Below are positions 33,203 to 42,044 of a DNA stretch of 64,000 nt, one piece after another. Made by a program: the position numbers and the translations under genes. How positions within the stretch are numbered: the first letter of the stretch is position 1; the number at the start of each line of letters is the position of its first letter. Below the pieces are notes generated by a model. It saw nothing but the letters and a program-made list of their open reading frames with translations. It made no database searches and was not told where the DNA came from. Origin of the DNA: Fibrobacter sp. UWEL (GTDB taxonomy: Bacteria; Fibrobacterota; Fibrobacteria; Fibrobacterales; Fibrobacteraceae); the NCBI RefSeq assembly GCF_900142535.1, contig NZ_FRBE01000001.1, forward strand, positions 186,001 to 250,000, written 5' to 3'.

Positions 33203-34546
33203 ATGGCTCGATTGTCTTTTAAATACAATGTCTTTAAAAATGAGGGATATAAAAACAGGGAACGGAACTCTACGGCATACATTCGCTTTATGGAGTATCC
33301 TGACGGCACACCGTTTCGTGGAACTTTTGAAGAGTACATGGATCTGGTGGAAAAGAATCCGAAACTCTTTAATTTCCCTCCTCTGGTGATTGAAACCACT
33401 GGATTTCTAGCATGCAGCAATCTCGGTAAAATTTGCAAGTCCCTTGCCATTAGAAAGTGCAGGGATTTAAATGGTTTCCTGGATGGAAATGCAGTTTCGC
33501 TTAAAAAGAATGTCTTTTCCATTCAAAGTTATGCCAGTCTTTTTCCGGATAAGGCTTCTGCCCAACGTTGCTTCAGCCGTATGATGGCAAATCATAGTCC
33601 CTTCATTTGTGTCAAGCCTCTTTTTGACGGAGTCTATCCTCAGACGGTATGCATTCACGAAGACTCTGTCAAGGTTCTTGGATTTACAAAGGAACCTCGC
33701 GACCATGACGACAAGGTGCATTTCCAGGTGCGTTTCGATATGGACGTCTCCTTGAAAAAGATCGTGCCTCCCATGGAAAAGTCTTGCCTTAAGAGTCCCA
33801 TTTGCTGGGAACATCATAAGCAATTCTATAGTCTTGCCAGAACGTTAAATGACCATCTGGATCATTTCTATTTTGTTGAATATCTTGATGCCGTGATGCT
33901 TAAGAACGAATCGGATGAAGAATCGGATCGGACCTTCTGTATGGAATTTCAGAATCAGATGGAAAATTGCCTTGTTGGGGATTACATCCGTACGCTTCAT
34001 CCCTTCCTTGGGTCCAGCGAATGGCGGGATAAACTGATGTTCTGGATCAATCCCGAAAAGTTTGATTTCAAGAAACCTCCCTATCAGTACATTTACTCCG
34101 GTTTCTATAACTTCATTTATGAAGTGCCCCATCCGACTTGCTCCAACAATTTGAGGTTGCACGTCAATTGGCATATGGACAGCCGACTGATTAATAACTT
34201 GAAAACTGCGTACGAGCAAATTGAGAAGAAAACCATGGAAATGATATTCTCCCGTATGCCCTACACGATTCAGGTGGGAGAATTTTATTTCGTAGCTCAA
34301 ATTCGAGATGTGCGGACCATCCAGAAAATGGAAGAACATTGCCTTCATGTTTTTAACGCCATGAAGAACTTCTATGATTACATCCAGCAGGAAATGATTT
34401 CGAGGGGAGAGGATTTCCTCCAGCACATTTCCCGAGTGGTGTTGGAACAGATCAAATTGGATCCTCTTGAATATGCGGAGTCCGATAATCCCCATATCAA
34501 AAAATTAGCTACCGCTTTGGTAAACGGTAGCTATTATGGAGAATAA
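33203..34546 (+). CDS. Unknown protein, second of a tandem paralogue pair
   Basis: A 447-residue protein I do not recognise, homologous to the gene just upstream over most of its length. It starts eight bases after that gene with GAGG as ribosome site, so the two form an operon. The shared blocks are GFLDGN (about residue 95), the HFQVRFDMDVSLKK strand pair (about 175), WRDKLMFW (about 275) and the C-terminal LDPLEYAESDNPHIKKLA. There is no signal peptide or membrane segment. Unlike its partner, its base composition (about 45 percent G+C in one hand-counted line) matches the chromosome. Function unknown; a terminator follows. Confidence 0.72.
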   Translation: MARLSFKYNVFKNEGYKNRERNSTAYIRFMEYPDGTPFRGTFEEYMDLVEKNPKLFNFPPLVIETTGFLACSNLGKICKSLAIRKCRDLNGFLDGNAVSLKKNVFSIQSYASLFPDKASAQRCFSRMMANHSPFICVKPLFDGVYPQTVCIHEDSVKVLGFTKEPRDHDDKVHFQVRFDMDVSLKKIVPPMEKSCLKSPICWEHHKQFYSLARTLNDHLDHFYFVEYLDAVMLKNESDEESDRTFCMEFQNQMENCLVGDYIRTLHPFLGSSEWRDKLMFWINPEKFDFKKPPYQYIYSGFYNFIYEVPHPTCSNNLRLHVNWHMDSRLINNLKTAYEQIEKKTMEMIFSRMPYTIQVGEFYFVAQIRDVRTIQKMEEHCLHVFNAMKNFYDYIQQEMISRGEDFLQHISRVVLEQIKLDPLEYAESDNPHIKKLATALVNGSYYGE

Positions 34547-34551
34547 TCCCT

Positions 34552-34576
34552 GCGGGTATTAACCCGCTTGTATTTT
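34552..34576. terminator. Bidirectional terminator after the unknown pair
   Basis: GCGGGT and ACCCGC pair around ATTA, followed by TTGTATTTTA. It separates the unknown pair from the convergent agmatine deiminase gene. Confidence 0.6.
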
Positions 34577-35597
34577 ACTTGCTTTCGTGCTTGCTCATGC
34601 AGTGCAAGCTTCCGCCTTCCTCAATCACAGTGCGGCAGTCGATGCCAATCACCTTCAGCTTGGGGAATACGCTTTCGAAATACTTCTGGGCGATTGCGTC
34701 CTTGGGGCTCTTGTACTTGGGGAAGATGAGAGCGCCGTTGGCATGAATGTAGTTCATGTAGCTAGCCGGAAGAATCTGTCCGTCGTCCAGAACGCGCTGG
34801 GGAGGCAGGGGCAGAGTGTCCACCTTTGCCTTCTTGCCGTAGTGAGCCTTCATGAATTCTTCTATCAAGTGTTTTGCTTCGGCGAGAATAGGAGTGTTGG
34901 GACTCTTCTTGGAATCTTCCCAGCACATGACCACGCGATCCTTGGCAACAAAGCGAGCAACGTTGTCGATATGACCGTCGGTGTGGTCGCCGTGGAGACC
35001 GTGGGGGAGAATCAGCAGGGACTTGAGACCGAATGCGTTGCAGAGAGCCTTGATCACCTTGGTCAGGTCCTTGTCTGCATTGCGGTTCTTGCCGATGAGA
35101 CAGTCCAGAGTGGTAATGCCCAGACCGTCGCCGTTCACTTCGATAGCGCCACCTTCAAAGATGTAAGGAACGCTCTTGTCCATCTTGTAGCCGAAAGCTT
35201 CTGCAATGGTAGAGGGGATGGCGTTGTCGAGGTTCCAGGGAGGGAACTTGGCGCCCCAAGCGTTGAACTGGGTTTCGGAAATTACAGTCTTGTCGCCCTT
35301 CTTCATAAAGAACGGACCGTAGTCACGAATCCAGATGTCGTTGGTCTTGAGGAAAATGACGCTGACGGGGAAGGGGCGGTCTGCCAATGCAAACTTTTCT
35401 TCGAAGGTCAAAAAGTTCTTGGAAGGAACCAGCACGTTCACTGGCTGGAATTCGCTGATGGTGCGGATCAGGTTGATGTAAAACTTACGGATGTTAACGC
35501 CGCGTTCGCCGTACCAGTTCTTTTTGTTGTGGGGGAAGGCGAGCCAAGTAGCTGCCTGTTCTTCCCATTCTGCAGGATATCTAACTGAATTTGCCAT
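34575..35597 (-). CDS. aguA: Agmatine deiminase
   Basis: A 340-residue enzyme of the peptidyl-arginine-deiminase-like fold that hydrolyses agmatine to N-carbamoylputrescine and ammonia. WIRDYGPFF, FEGGAIEVNG, HGDHTDGHIDNVARF and the C-terminal GGSLHCMS (catalytic Cys333) are the family motifs in order. It lies downstream of the N-carbamoylputrescine amidase gene on the same strand, 209 bases away across a repeat region. Together they supply putrescine from arginine-derived agmatine. No arginine decarboxylase is in the window. Confidence 0.92.
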   Translation of the reverse strand: MANSVRYPAEWEEQAATWLAFPHNKKNWYGERGVNIRKFYINLIRTISEFQPVNVLVPSKNFLTFEEKFALADRPFPVSVIFLKTNDIWIRDYGPFFMKKGDKTVISETQFNAWGAKFPPWNLDNAIPSTIAEAFGYKMDKSVPYIFEGGAIEVNGDGLGITTLDCLIGKNRNADKDLTKVIKALCNAFGLKSLLILPHGLHGDHTDGHIDNVARFVAKDRVVMCWEDSKKSPNTPILAEAKHLIEEFMKAHYGKKAKVDTLPLPPQRVLDDGQILPASYMNYIHANGALIFPKYKSPKDAIAQKYFESVFPKLKVIGIDCRTVIEEGGSLHCMSKHESK

Positions 35598-35616
35598 AAA
35601 TAAGTCCTTAAAGATA

Positions 35617-35806
35617 AGGGTATAGGGTGCAGGGGATAGGGTATAGAGATTAGAAACTAGAATCTAGAGATTAGGGTATAGGGTGCAGGATATAGATGAT
35701 TGCTGGATAAGAACCTTACGGAATTCAAAAAAAGGACGAAGCATCCGGACAAGTTAGCACTTGCATCTAGCTGCCCTAGCCCCTAGAAACTAGACCCTAG
35801 CCCCTA
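35617..35806. repeat. Repeat-rich spacer between aguB and aguA
   Basis: AGGGTATAGGGTGCAGG occurs at 35617-35633 and exactly again at 35673-35689. Between them is TAGAAACTAGAATCTAGAGA. From about 35767 related inverted motifs appear (CTAGCCCCTAGAAACTAG, CCCTAGCCCC). It has no coding potential and splits an otherwise coherent two-gene pathway. Confidence 0.7.
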
Positions 35807-36673
35807 TTATTCTTCACACCAAATTTTCAAGATGTCGCCGTACAAGTCAACGCGGCGATCGCGGAAATGCGGCCACCAGCGGCGATTGAATTCGGTTTCG
35901 CCTAGGTCAATTTCCACAATGGATGCACCCAGGAAATCGCATTCGCACTTGTTAATCAAGAATCCATCCGGAGCGGCCACAAAGCTTGTGCCCCAGAAAG
36001 TCAGTTCCCCTTCGGTACCGATGCGGTTGGCGCTTAGCACGAAGGTGCGGTTTGCAATGGCGTGGCCGCGCATCACGGTCACCCAGCTGTCCTGCTGGCG
36101 CGGGTAAAGTTCCTTAGGTTCAGATTTCATCCAGCCGATAGCGGTGGGGTAGATTAGCAAGTCTGCACCCTTCAGGCTCATGATGCGGGCTGCTTCCGGG
36201 AACCACTGATCCCAGCAAATCAGAACGCCAATCTTACCTGCGGAGGTCTTGATAGGTTCAAAGCCTGTGTCGCCAGGAATGAAGTAATACTTTTCATAGA
36301 AGGCAGGATCGTCGGGGATGTGGCTCTTGCGATAGAGACCAGCGATGCTTCCGTCACGTTCAAAGACGAAGGCGGAGTTGTGGTAGATGCCGCGGGCGCG
36401 CTTTTCAAAGAAGGGAAAGACCACTACTGCGTTCAATTCCTTGGCAATTGCCTGCCATTCCTTGACGATGACGTCATCCTTTTCGATGGCCATGTCAAAG
36501 AAATCTGCGTTTTCTTCAAACGGGAAGTAGGGTGTGTGGAACATTTCGGGGAGAATGACGATGTCAATTCCCTGGCCCTTCAGCTTGAGAGCTTCGGCCT
36601 TGTACCATTCATTGTTGGACTTGGTATCACCAGTCCACTTTCCTTGGAGGGTAGCGGTCTTAATTTTCTTCAT
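35807..36673 (-). CDS. aguB: N-carbamoylputrescine amidase
   Basis: A 288-residue nitrilase-superfamily amidohydrolase that converts N-carbamoylputrescine to putrescine, carbon dioxide and ammonia. The Glu-Lys-Cys triad is visible in ILPEMFHTPY, LYRKSHIPDDP and VLICWDQWFPEAAR. The HIPDDPAFYEKYYFIPG block is typical of AguB rather than other nitrilases. I take the ATG at 36673 (MKKIKTATLQ) over a TTG two codons upstream. It precedes agmatine deiminase in the direction of transcription. Confidence 0.92.
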   Translation of the reverse strand: MKKIKTATLQGKWTGDTKSNNEWYKAEALKLKGQGIDIVILPEMFHTPYFPFEENADFFDMAIEKDDVIVKEWQAIAKELNAVVVFPFFEKRARGIYHNSAFVFERDGSIAGLYRKSHIPDDPAFYEKYYFIPGDTGFEPIKTSAGKIGVLICWDQWFPEAARIMSLKGADLLIYPTAIGWMKSEPKELYPRQQDSWVTVMRGHAIANRTFVLSANRIGTEGELTFWGTSFVAAPDGFLINKCECDFLGASIVEIDLGETEFNRRWWPHFRDRRVDLYGDILKIWCEE

Positions 36674-36714
36674 GCTCAAAATGTAGAATTTTATAAGACC
36701 GTCAAGAACAATCT

Positions 36715-37821
36715 CTATTGGATTGTATCCTGAACCATACCTGTTTCGGATTCACCTGCAAAAATATCAAAGGTCATGGAACCGATGACTGCGCCGTTAC
36801 GATAGGCGGTTTCTACGCGATACTTTCCCGGGGGAGCGTTCTTTTTGCGGGAATAGCTGCGATAACCTTCGTCACGGCCACCCTGCACCACCATTCGTTC
36901 AGAACTTATTTTATCTACAAGTTTGAACTTCCCTGTACGAGGGTCGGCATAGTACCAACGGTACTCAATCTCTGCCTTCAAATCCGTAGGGGCGTATACG
37001 GAAGAAACGAAATAGATCATGGGATCGTCGCCTTTATGGACGCTAGGGGCAACAAGGCCTACTTTTTGCCAGAAAGAGGGTGCGTCCAGTTCGCAGATGT
37101 ACGTCTTGGTGTCCAGGTTCTTACAGGCTGCTTGTTCCTTCATAACCAAAGGTACGGGAGGAACCAGGTTTGCCATGTAGGAGATGATGAGTAGAACGCA
37201 GATTACTGCAGGCGCGATAAGCACATAGAAACGATATTTGGAAATCTTCCATACCAGGGCGCATACGCCGAAAGACAAAAGGGTACTAATAAAGAACCAG
37301 ATAAAGCCGATGCGATTCACCAAGTGAGGAATTGCAAAATTCAGGAACATGGTTCCCAGCAGGCAGAACTGTGCTAAGCTGATGGCGAAACTTTCGTAAC
37401 GCTTTTGCAGGAATTCGTTACAGACCAGCAGTACGGCTAGCAGGACCACCAGGATGAAGGTGGTGAAGGATCCGCTGCTCTTGAAATAGCACACCACCAG
37501 GGCGCTGAACATGCTACCAAAGCAGAATTGGATTGCCCAGGAAAACCTTTGTTTCCAGGCTTCGCTCCACTCGCGGTTTAAAAATCCATGCTTCTTGGGA
37601 GCGTCTTCGTCCAGTACGGCTGCGTTATGGGCCGAAAGCAGAATGGTAATGATCAAGGCGCCCAGGTAGTAGGCTACCAGGAAGAGAATATCAAAGCCGT
37701 CAATACGTTGACCGAGGGTGATGGAGTCCCAGCTGAAACCGCCCAGGAAGGCGATGGCCGGAAAAAACTTCTCAATTTTCTGGACAAAGGGTTTTGCGCG
37801 GAGGTTATCTACGAATTGCAT
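36715..37821 (-). CDS. DUF2914 integral membrane protein
   Basis: A 368-residue protein starting at ATG 37821 (MQFVDNLRAKPF). About seven hydrophobic segments cover residues 25-220. A soluble, probably periplasmic, C-terminal domain of about 140 residues follows, containing IEYRWYYADPRTGKF and APPGKYRVETAYRNGAVIGSMTFDIF. That domain matches my memory of DUF2914, which is often attached to membrane proteins. No catalytic residues are evident. It runs in the same direction as aguB with 41 bases between, but coupling to polyamine synthesis is not shown. Confidence 0.68.
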   Translation of the reverse strand: MQFVDNLRAKPFVQKIEKFFPAIAFLGGFSWDSITLGQRIDGFDILFLVAYYLGALIITILLSAHNAAVLDEDAPKKHGFLNREWSEAWKQRFSWAIQFCFGSMFSALVVCYFKSSGSFTTFILVVLLAVLLVCNEFLQKRYESFAISLAQFCLLGTMFLNFAIPHLVNRIGFIWFFISTLLSFGVCALVWKISKYRFYVLIAPAVICVLLIISYMANLVPPVPLVMKEQAACKNLDTKTYICELDAPSFWQKVGLVAPSVHKGDDPMIYFVSSVYAPTDLKAEIEYRWYYADPRTGKFKLVDKISSERMVVQGGRDEGYRSYSRKKNAPPGKYRVETAYRNGAVIGSMTFDIFAGESETGMVQDTIQ

Positions 37822-37899
37822 AGTTGAAAAATACAAAAAATTGCTAACTTTAAGCCCGAAAAATTTGACTTACAATCCGTCTGGATTTAAAGGATCGTT

Positions 37900-39594
37900 A
37901 TGAAACTCTCTAAGTACTTCTACGTCACGCTCCGCGAAACGCCCAGCGATGCTACCATGCCCAGCCACATCTTCCTGATGCGCGGTGGTTATATCAAGCC
38001 GGTTTCTACTGGTATCTACTCCATGATGCCTATCGGTTTTCGCGTGATCCAGAAGATCACCAACATCGTCCGCGAAGAAATGAACAAGATCGGCGGTATC
38101 GAAGTGGACCTGCCCGTGGTTCAGACCGCAGACCTGTGGAGCGAATCTGGCCGTTACCAGGCCATTGGCGAAGAACTGCTCCGCTTTAAGGATCGTAACA
38201 ACCACAACATGGTTCTTGCCATGACTCACGAAGAAGCCATGACCGATATGGCTCGCTACGTGCTGAACAGCTACAAGCAGCTGCCCTTCATGCTGTACCA
38301 GTTCAAGACCAAGTACCGCGACGAAGCCCGTGCCCGTGGCGGTCTGATCCGCGTCCGTGAATTCCTCATGAAGGACGCCTACAGCTTCCATTCTTCTCAG
38401 GAAGACCTGGACAAGCACTACCAGGAAGAATACGATGCATACCTCCGCATTTACCGCCGCGTGGGCATTGAACCCGTGGTCGTGCAGAGCGATACCGGCA
38501 TCATGGGCGGTAAGGTTGCCCACGAATTCATGCTGGACACTCCCAACGGCGAAGACTACCTGATTCTCTGTAAGAAGTGCGGCTACCAGGCCAACCGCGA
38601 AATCGCAAAGTTTACCCGCGAAACCTACAAGGGCGACGCAAACGCTATGCCCGAAAAGGTTGAAACCCCGCACTGCCCGTCTATCGAAGAACTGAGCGCA
38701 TTCCTGAAGATCGACCCGAAGTCCACCGCAAAGTGCGTGTTCTTCGACTTCGAAGGCAAGCTCATTACCGTTATGGTTCCGGGCAACCTGGATGTTTCCG
38801 AAATCAAGCTCCACAACCTGCTGAAGGCCAAGGAACTTTACCCCGCAGACGACACCCTCATCAAGGCTTGCGGCATGGTTCCGGGCTTTGCTAGCCCCAT
38901 CGGTTCTCACGACACCCGCATCATCGTTGACGAAGCTCTGGCCGACGCATGCGATCTCGTGATGGGCGCTAACGAAGAAAACTACCACTTGCTGCACTGC
39001 ACTCCCAAGCGCGACTTCCCGGCATTTGAAGTTGCCGACATCGCCGAAGCACAGGGTGGCTGCAAGTGCCCGAGCTGCGGCGAAGGCCTCTCCGAAACCC
39101 GCGGTATCGAACTGGGTAACATCTTTAAGCTGGGCACCAAGTTCTCTGAATCCATGGGTGCCAAGTACCTCACTGCCGAAAAGACCACCGCTCCTGCAAT
39201 CATGGGTTGCTACGGTATCGGTATCGGCCGCTTGATGGCTTCCGTTGTTGAAAACAGCCATGACGACTTCGGCCCCATTTGGCCCAAGTCCATTGCTCCT
39301 TTCCAGGTGGAAATCGTTCCCATCGGTAAGGAACCGGAACTGGTAGAACTTGCAGAAAAGTTCGAAGCAGAACTTGAAGCTGCTGGCATCGACGTCCTGG
39401 TGGATGACCGTGACGAACGTCCGGGCGTTAAGTTCAAGGATGCTGACCTGTGGGGTTCTCCGGTCCGTATCGCTATCGGCAAGAAGGGTCTTGCAAATGG
39501 TGAAGTGGAATGGAAGTTCCGCAACGAAAAGGAATTCACCATGGTCAAGGTGGAAGACGTCGTTGCTAAGGCAAAGGCTTACTTCGCTGAGTAA
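37900..39594 (+). CDS. proS: Prolyl-tRNA synthetase
   Basis: A 564-residue class II aminoacyl-tRNA synthetase of the bacterial type, charging tRNA-Pro. Motif 1 lies around GFRVIQKITNIVREEM; motif 2 includes YRDEARARGGLIRVREFLMKD; motif 3 is GCYGIGIGRLMASVVE. The editing INS domain sits at about residues 225-395 and has CKKCGYQANREIAKF. The C-terminal anticodon domain ends near the stop. AAGGA precedes the ATG, and the strongly biased codons indicate high expression. Confidence 0.96.
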   Translation: MKLSKYFYVTLRETPSDATMPSHIFLMRGGYIKPVSTGIYSMMPIGFRVIQKITNIVREEMNKIGGIEVDLPVVQTADLWSESGRYQAIGEELLRFKDRNNHNMVLAMTHEEAMTDMARYVLNSYKQLPFMLYQFKTKYRDEARARGGLIRVREFLMKDAYSFHSSQEDLDKHYQEEYDAYLRIYRRVGIEPVVVQSDTGIMGGKVAHEFMLDTPNGEDYLILCKKCGYQANREIAKFTRETYKGDANAMPEKVETPHCPSIEELSAFLKIDPKSTAKCVFFDFEGKLITVMVPGNLDVSEIKLHNLLKAKELYPADDTLIKACGMVPGFASPIGSHDTRIIVDEALADACDLVMGANEENYHLLHCTPKRDFPAFEVADIAEAQGGCKCPSCGEGLSETRGIELGNIFKLGTKFSESMGAKYLTAEKTTAPAIMGCYGIGIGRLMASVVENSHDDFGPIWPKSIAPFQVEIVPIGKEPELVELAEKFEAELEAAGIDVLVDDRDERPGVKFKDADLWGSPVRIAIGKKGLANGEVEWKFRNEKEFTMVKVEDVVAKAKAYFAE

Positions 39595-39639
39595 TGACTA
39601 GGGAAGGCTCCGCCCTCCCTAAAACCCTCCTTTCCCAAA

Positions 39640-39654
39640 CGTAGGGATGGCTCG
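39640..39654 (+). repeat. 15-mer shared with 3056-3070
   Basis: CGTAGGGATGGCTCG lies between proS and its terminator. The only other copy I saw is before the terminator at 3083. Confidence 0.55.
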
Positions 39655-39670
39655 ACCCCCTTTAAAATAG

Positions 39671-39699
39671 TCCTCGGTTATAGGCCGAGGGCTTTTTTT
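39671..39699 (+). terminator. Terminator after proS
   Basis: TCCTCGG and CCGAGGG form a stem around TTATAGG, followed by eight T residues. It ends the proS transcript before the glyA promoter. Confidence 0.85.
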
Positions 39700-39780
39700 T
39701 ATCTTATTCCGCCTTTTTAGTCTTTAAGAGATGCCTAGAATTATTATCTTTGTGATGCAAAAATTTCAAGGAGCAACTAA

Positions 39781-41064
39781 ATGCTGAAATCTACACTGCA
39801 ACAGACCGATCCGGCTATCTACGCTATCATCCAGGAAGAAGCCGAACGTCAGGAATATGGCATCGAACTGATCGCCTCCGAAAACTACACCTCCAAGGCC
39901 GTCATGGAAGCTATGGGCTCCGTGCTGACCAACAAGTACAGCGAAGGCTACGTCGGCAAGCGCTACTACGGTGGTAACGAAGTGATCGACAAGATGGAAG
40001 CTCTCGCCATCGAACGTTGCAAGCAGCTCTTTGGTTGCGACCACGCCAACATCCAGCCCCTTTCCGGTTCTCCCGCAAACGCAGCTGTTTACATGGCTGT
40101 CCTCAAGCCGGGTGACAAGGTCCTGGGCCTCAAGCTCGACCACGGTGGACACCTTTCTCACGGCCATCCGGTGAACTTCTCCGGTATGCTCTACAACTTC
40201 GTCCAGTACGAAGTGGATAAGGAATCCGGCCGCATTGATATGGAAAAGGTTCGCGAAGTTGCTCTCCGCGAAAAGCCCAAGATGATTCTCGCAGGCTTCT
40301 CTGCTTACAGCCGTAACCTGGACTGGAAGAAGTTCAAGGAAATCGCCGACGAAGTTGGCGCCCTCACCATGGCTGACATTTCTCACGTTGCTGGCCTCAT
40401 CGCTGGTAAGGCTATCGAATCTCCGGTTCCTTACTTCGATATCGTCACCACCACCACTCATAAGACTCTCCGCGGCCCCCGTTCTGCAATCATTATGTGT
40501 AAGGACAAGATGATCAAGAAGATCGTCAAGGGCGAAGAAAAGGAAGTTTCCCTGCCCAAGGCAATCGACGCAGGTCTGTTCCCGGGTATGCAGGGTGGTC
40601 CCCACGATCACATCAACGCTGGTAAGGCGGTTGCATTCCTCGAAGCTCTCCAGCCGGAATTCCAGACCTACGCTCAGAACATCATCAAGAACGCTAAGGC
40701 TATGGCCGACGAACTGATGAAGCTGGGTTACAAGATCATTTCCGATGGTACCGACAACCACCTCATGGTTGTGGACATGACTTCCAAGGGTATCGGCGGT
40801 AAGGATGCTGAAGTTGCCATGGAAAAGGTTGGCATCTCCTGCAGCCGTTCTACCATTCCGTTCGACACTCGCAAGCCCATGGATCCGTCCGGTGTTCGTC
40901 TTGGCACTGCTGCCATCACTACCCGCGGCTTCGACGAAGAAGATTCCCGCGAAGTGGCTCGCATCATCGACCGTTGCATCCAGAACAAGGACAACGAAGA
41001 AGGCCTGAAGGCTATCCGTCAGGAAATCGTCGAACTCTGCAAGAAGCACCCTTTATATAAGTAG
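39781..41064 (+). CDS. glyA: Serine hydroxymethyltransferase
   Basis: A 427-residue PLP enzyme that interconverts serine and glycine and supplies 5,10-methylenetetrahydrofolate. IELIASENYTS, YGGNEVID, GLKLDHGGHLSHGH and TTTTHKTLRGPR are family motifs; the Lys of the last binds PLP. HINAGKAVAF and SCSRSTIPFD follow. AAGGAG stands nine bases before the ATG. Codon use is strongly biased, consistent with high expression. A perfect dyad overlaps its stop codon. Confidence 0.96.
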   Translation: MLKSTLQQTDPAIYAIIQEEAERQEYGIELIASENYTSKAVMEAMGSVLTNKYSEGYVGKRYYGGNEVIDKMEALAIERCKQLFGCDHANIQPLSGSPANAAVYMAVLKPGDKVLGLKLDHGGHLSHGHPVNFSGMLYNFVQYEVDKESGRIDMEKVREVALREKPKMILAGFSAYSRNLDWKKFKEIADEVGALTMADISHVAGLIAGKAIESPVPYFDIVTTTTHKTLRGPRSAIIMCKDKMIKKIVKGEEKEVSLPKAIDAGLFPGMQGGPHDHINAGKAVAFLEALQPEFQTYAQNIIKNAKAMADELMKLGYKIISDGTDNHLMVVDMTSKGIGGKDAEVAMEKVGISCSRSTIPFDTRKPMDPSGVRLGTAAITTRGFDEEDSREVARIIDRCIQNKDNEEGLKAIRQEIVELCKKHPLYK

Positions 41065-41109
41065 TGTCGCTCGTTCGTCACGATAATAACCTGCGTTCAG
41101 CGACACTAC
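41061..41109 (+). other. Perfect 11-bp dyad overlapping the glyA stop codon
   Basis: GTAGTGTCGCT at 41061-41071 includes the TAG stop and is exactly inverted at 41099-41109. The 27-base loop has no T-run after it. It could stabilise the glyA mRNA 3' end. Confidence 0.55.
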
Positions 41110-41170
41110 CGTCAAGAACACAGTGCGTACTCTCGGGATGAATTAGGATTACTTCCAGAATTAAACAGCT

Positions 41171-41199
41171 CCAAGTCAAGTACTTGGGGTTGTTTTTTT
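41171..41199 (+). terminator. Terminator upstream of the orphan ABC ATPase
   Basis: CCAAGT-CAAGT-ACTTGG is followed by GGTTGTTTTTTT. It probably ends the glyA transcript and lies just before the ABC ATPase start. Confidence 0.7.
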
Positions 41200-41211
41200 A
41201 TATTGCAGTCC

Positions 41212-42027
41212 ATGACCGCAATTAAGCTGGAAAACATTTCCTACAAATATCCGAAGGCTACTAAAGAAGCTCTTTCCCTGGTGAATCTCGAAATTCCCGA
41301 GGGGAGCTTTTTTGCCTTGCTTGGACCCAATGGGGCAGGGAAGACTACCATGCTACGGCTTCTTTGCGGTCGTTTCGGAGCATTCTCCGGCGAACTGAAA
41401 ATTGACGAAAAACTTCGCGGTCCTAATGGTTTTCTGGACCCGAAATCCTATGGCATTCTTCTTGAAAATCCCGGGACTTATCCCAAGCTTTCCATCGAAG
41501 AATACGTGAATTATTTTGCGGGGTTTTACGGTGTTTCCACATCTCGCGAGAGAATGTCGGCCCTTAGCCAAAAACTGGAACTGCCTGATCTCTCGACTCG
41601 GCTCTCCGCGCTGTCCCTAGGCAATCGTCAGAAGGTTCAAATCCTAAGAGCTATGATTCACAATCCCAAGCTCCTGATTCTGGATGAACCGGTAGCTAAC
41701 CTGGATCCGGTATCCCGAGAAACGGTGTGGAACTTGATTTCTGACTGGCGCAAGCAGGAAGGCGGTACGGCCATTGTCTGCTCCCATATCCTGGCAGAAA
41801 TGGAATCGGAAGCCACGGATTTCGCCATCATCAATAGAGGCGCTGTCCTTAAACAGGGCCGCGTGTCGGAATTAGCTTGTGATAAGAAGTCCTTCCAATT
41901 GGAACTGCCCCAGAACATGACGGAAGAACAAATCCGGACGGCCTTAGAAAAGGCTGGTCTTTCTGGAATTCAAATTAAGCAGTCCAAAACCAGCTTGTCT
42001 GACTTGTACCGCAATACGGTTCAATAA
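41212..42027 (+). CDS. Orphan ABC transporter ATPase
   Basis: A 271-residue ATPase of the drug/Na-export type. Walker A is GPNGAGKTT, the signature is LSLGNRQKVQ (LSxGx rather than LSGGQ), Walker B is LLILDEPVANLD, and the switch His is in VCSHILAEME. The Q-loop region reads GILLENPGTYP, where a Gln is usual. The ATG at 41212 is preferred to a TTG three codons upstream. No permease is adjacent; the downstream genes are convergent, so its membrane partner must be elsewhere. Confidence 0.83.
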   Translation: MTAIKLENISYKYPKATKEALSLVNLEIPEGSFFALLGPNGAGKTTMLRLLCGRFGAFSGELKIDEKLRGPNGFLDPKSYGILLENPGTYPKLSIEEYVNYFAGFYGVSTSRERMSALSQKLELPDLSTRLSALSLGNRQKVQILRAMIHNPKLLILDEPVANLDPVSRETVWNLISDWRKQEGGTAIVCSHILAEMESEATDFAIINRGAVLKQGRVSELACDKKSFQLELPQNMTEEQIRTALEKAGLSGIQIKQSKTSLSDLYRNTVQ

Positions 42028-42044
42028 ATTACAGGAGTAGACCT

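Noticed and set aside
31881-34546. The AT-rich gene and its partner as part of a mobile island
   Set aside because: No integrase, transposase, tRNA or flanking direct repeat is seen, and the second gene has normal composition. Transfer of the first gene alone remains possible.
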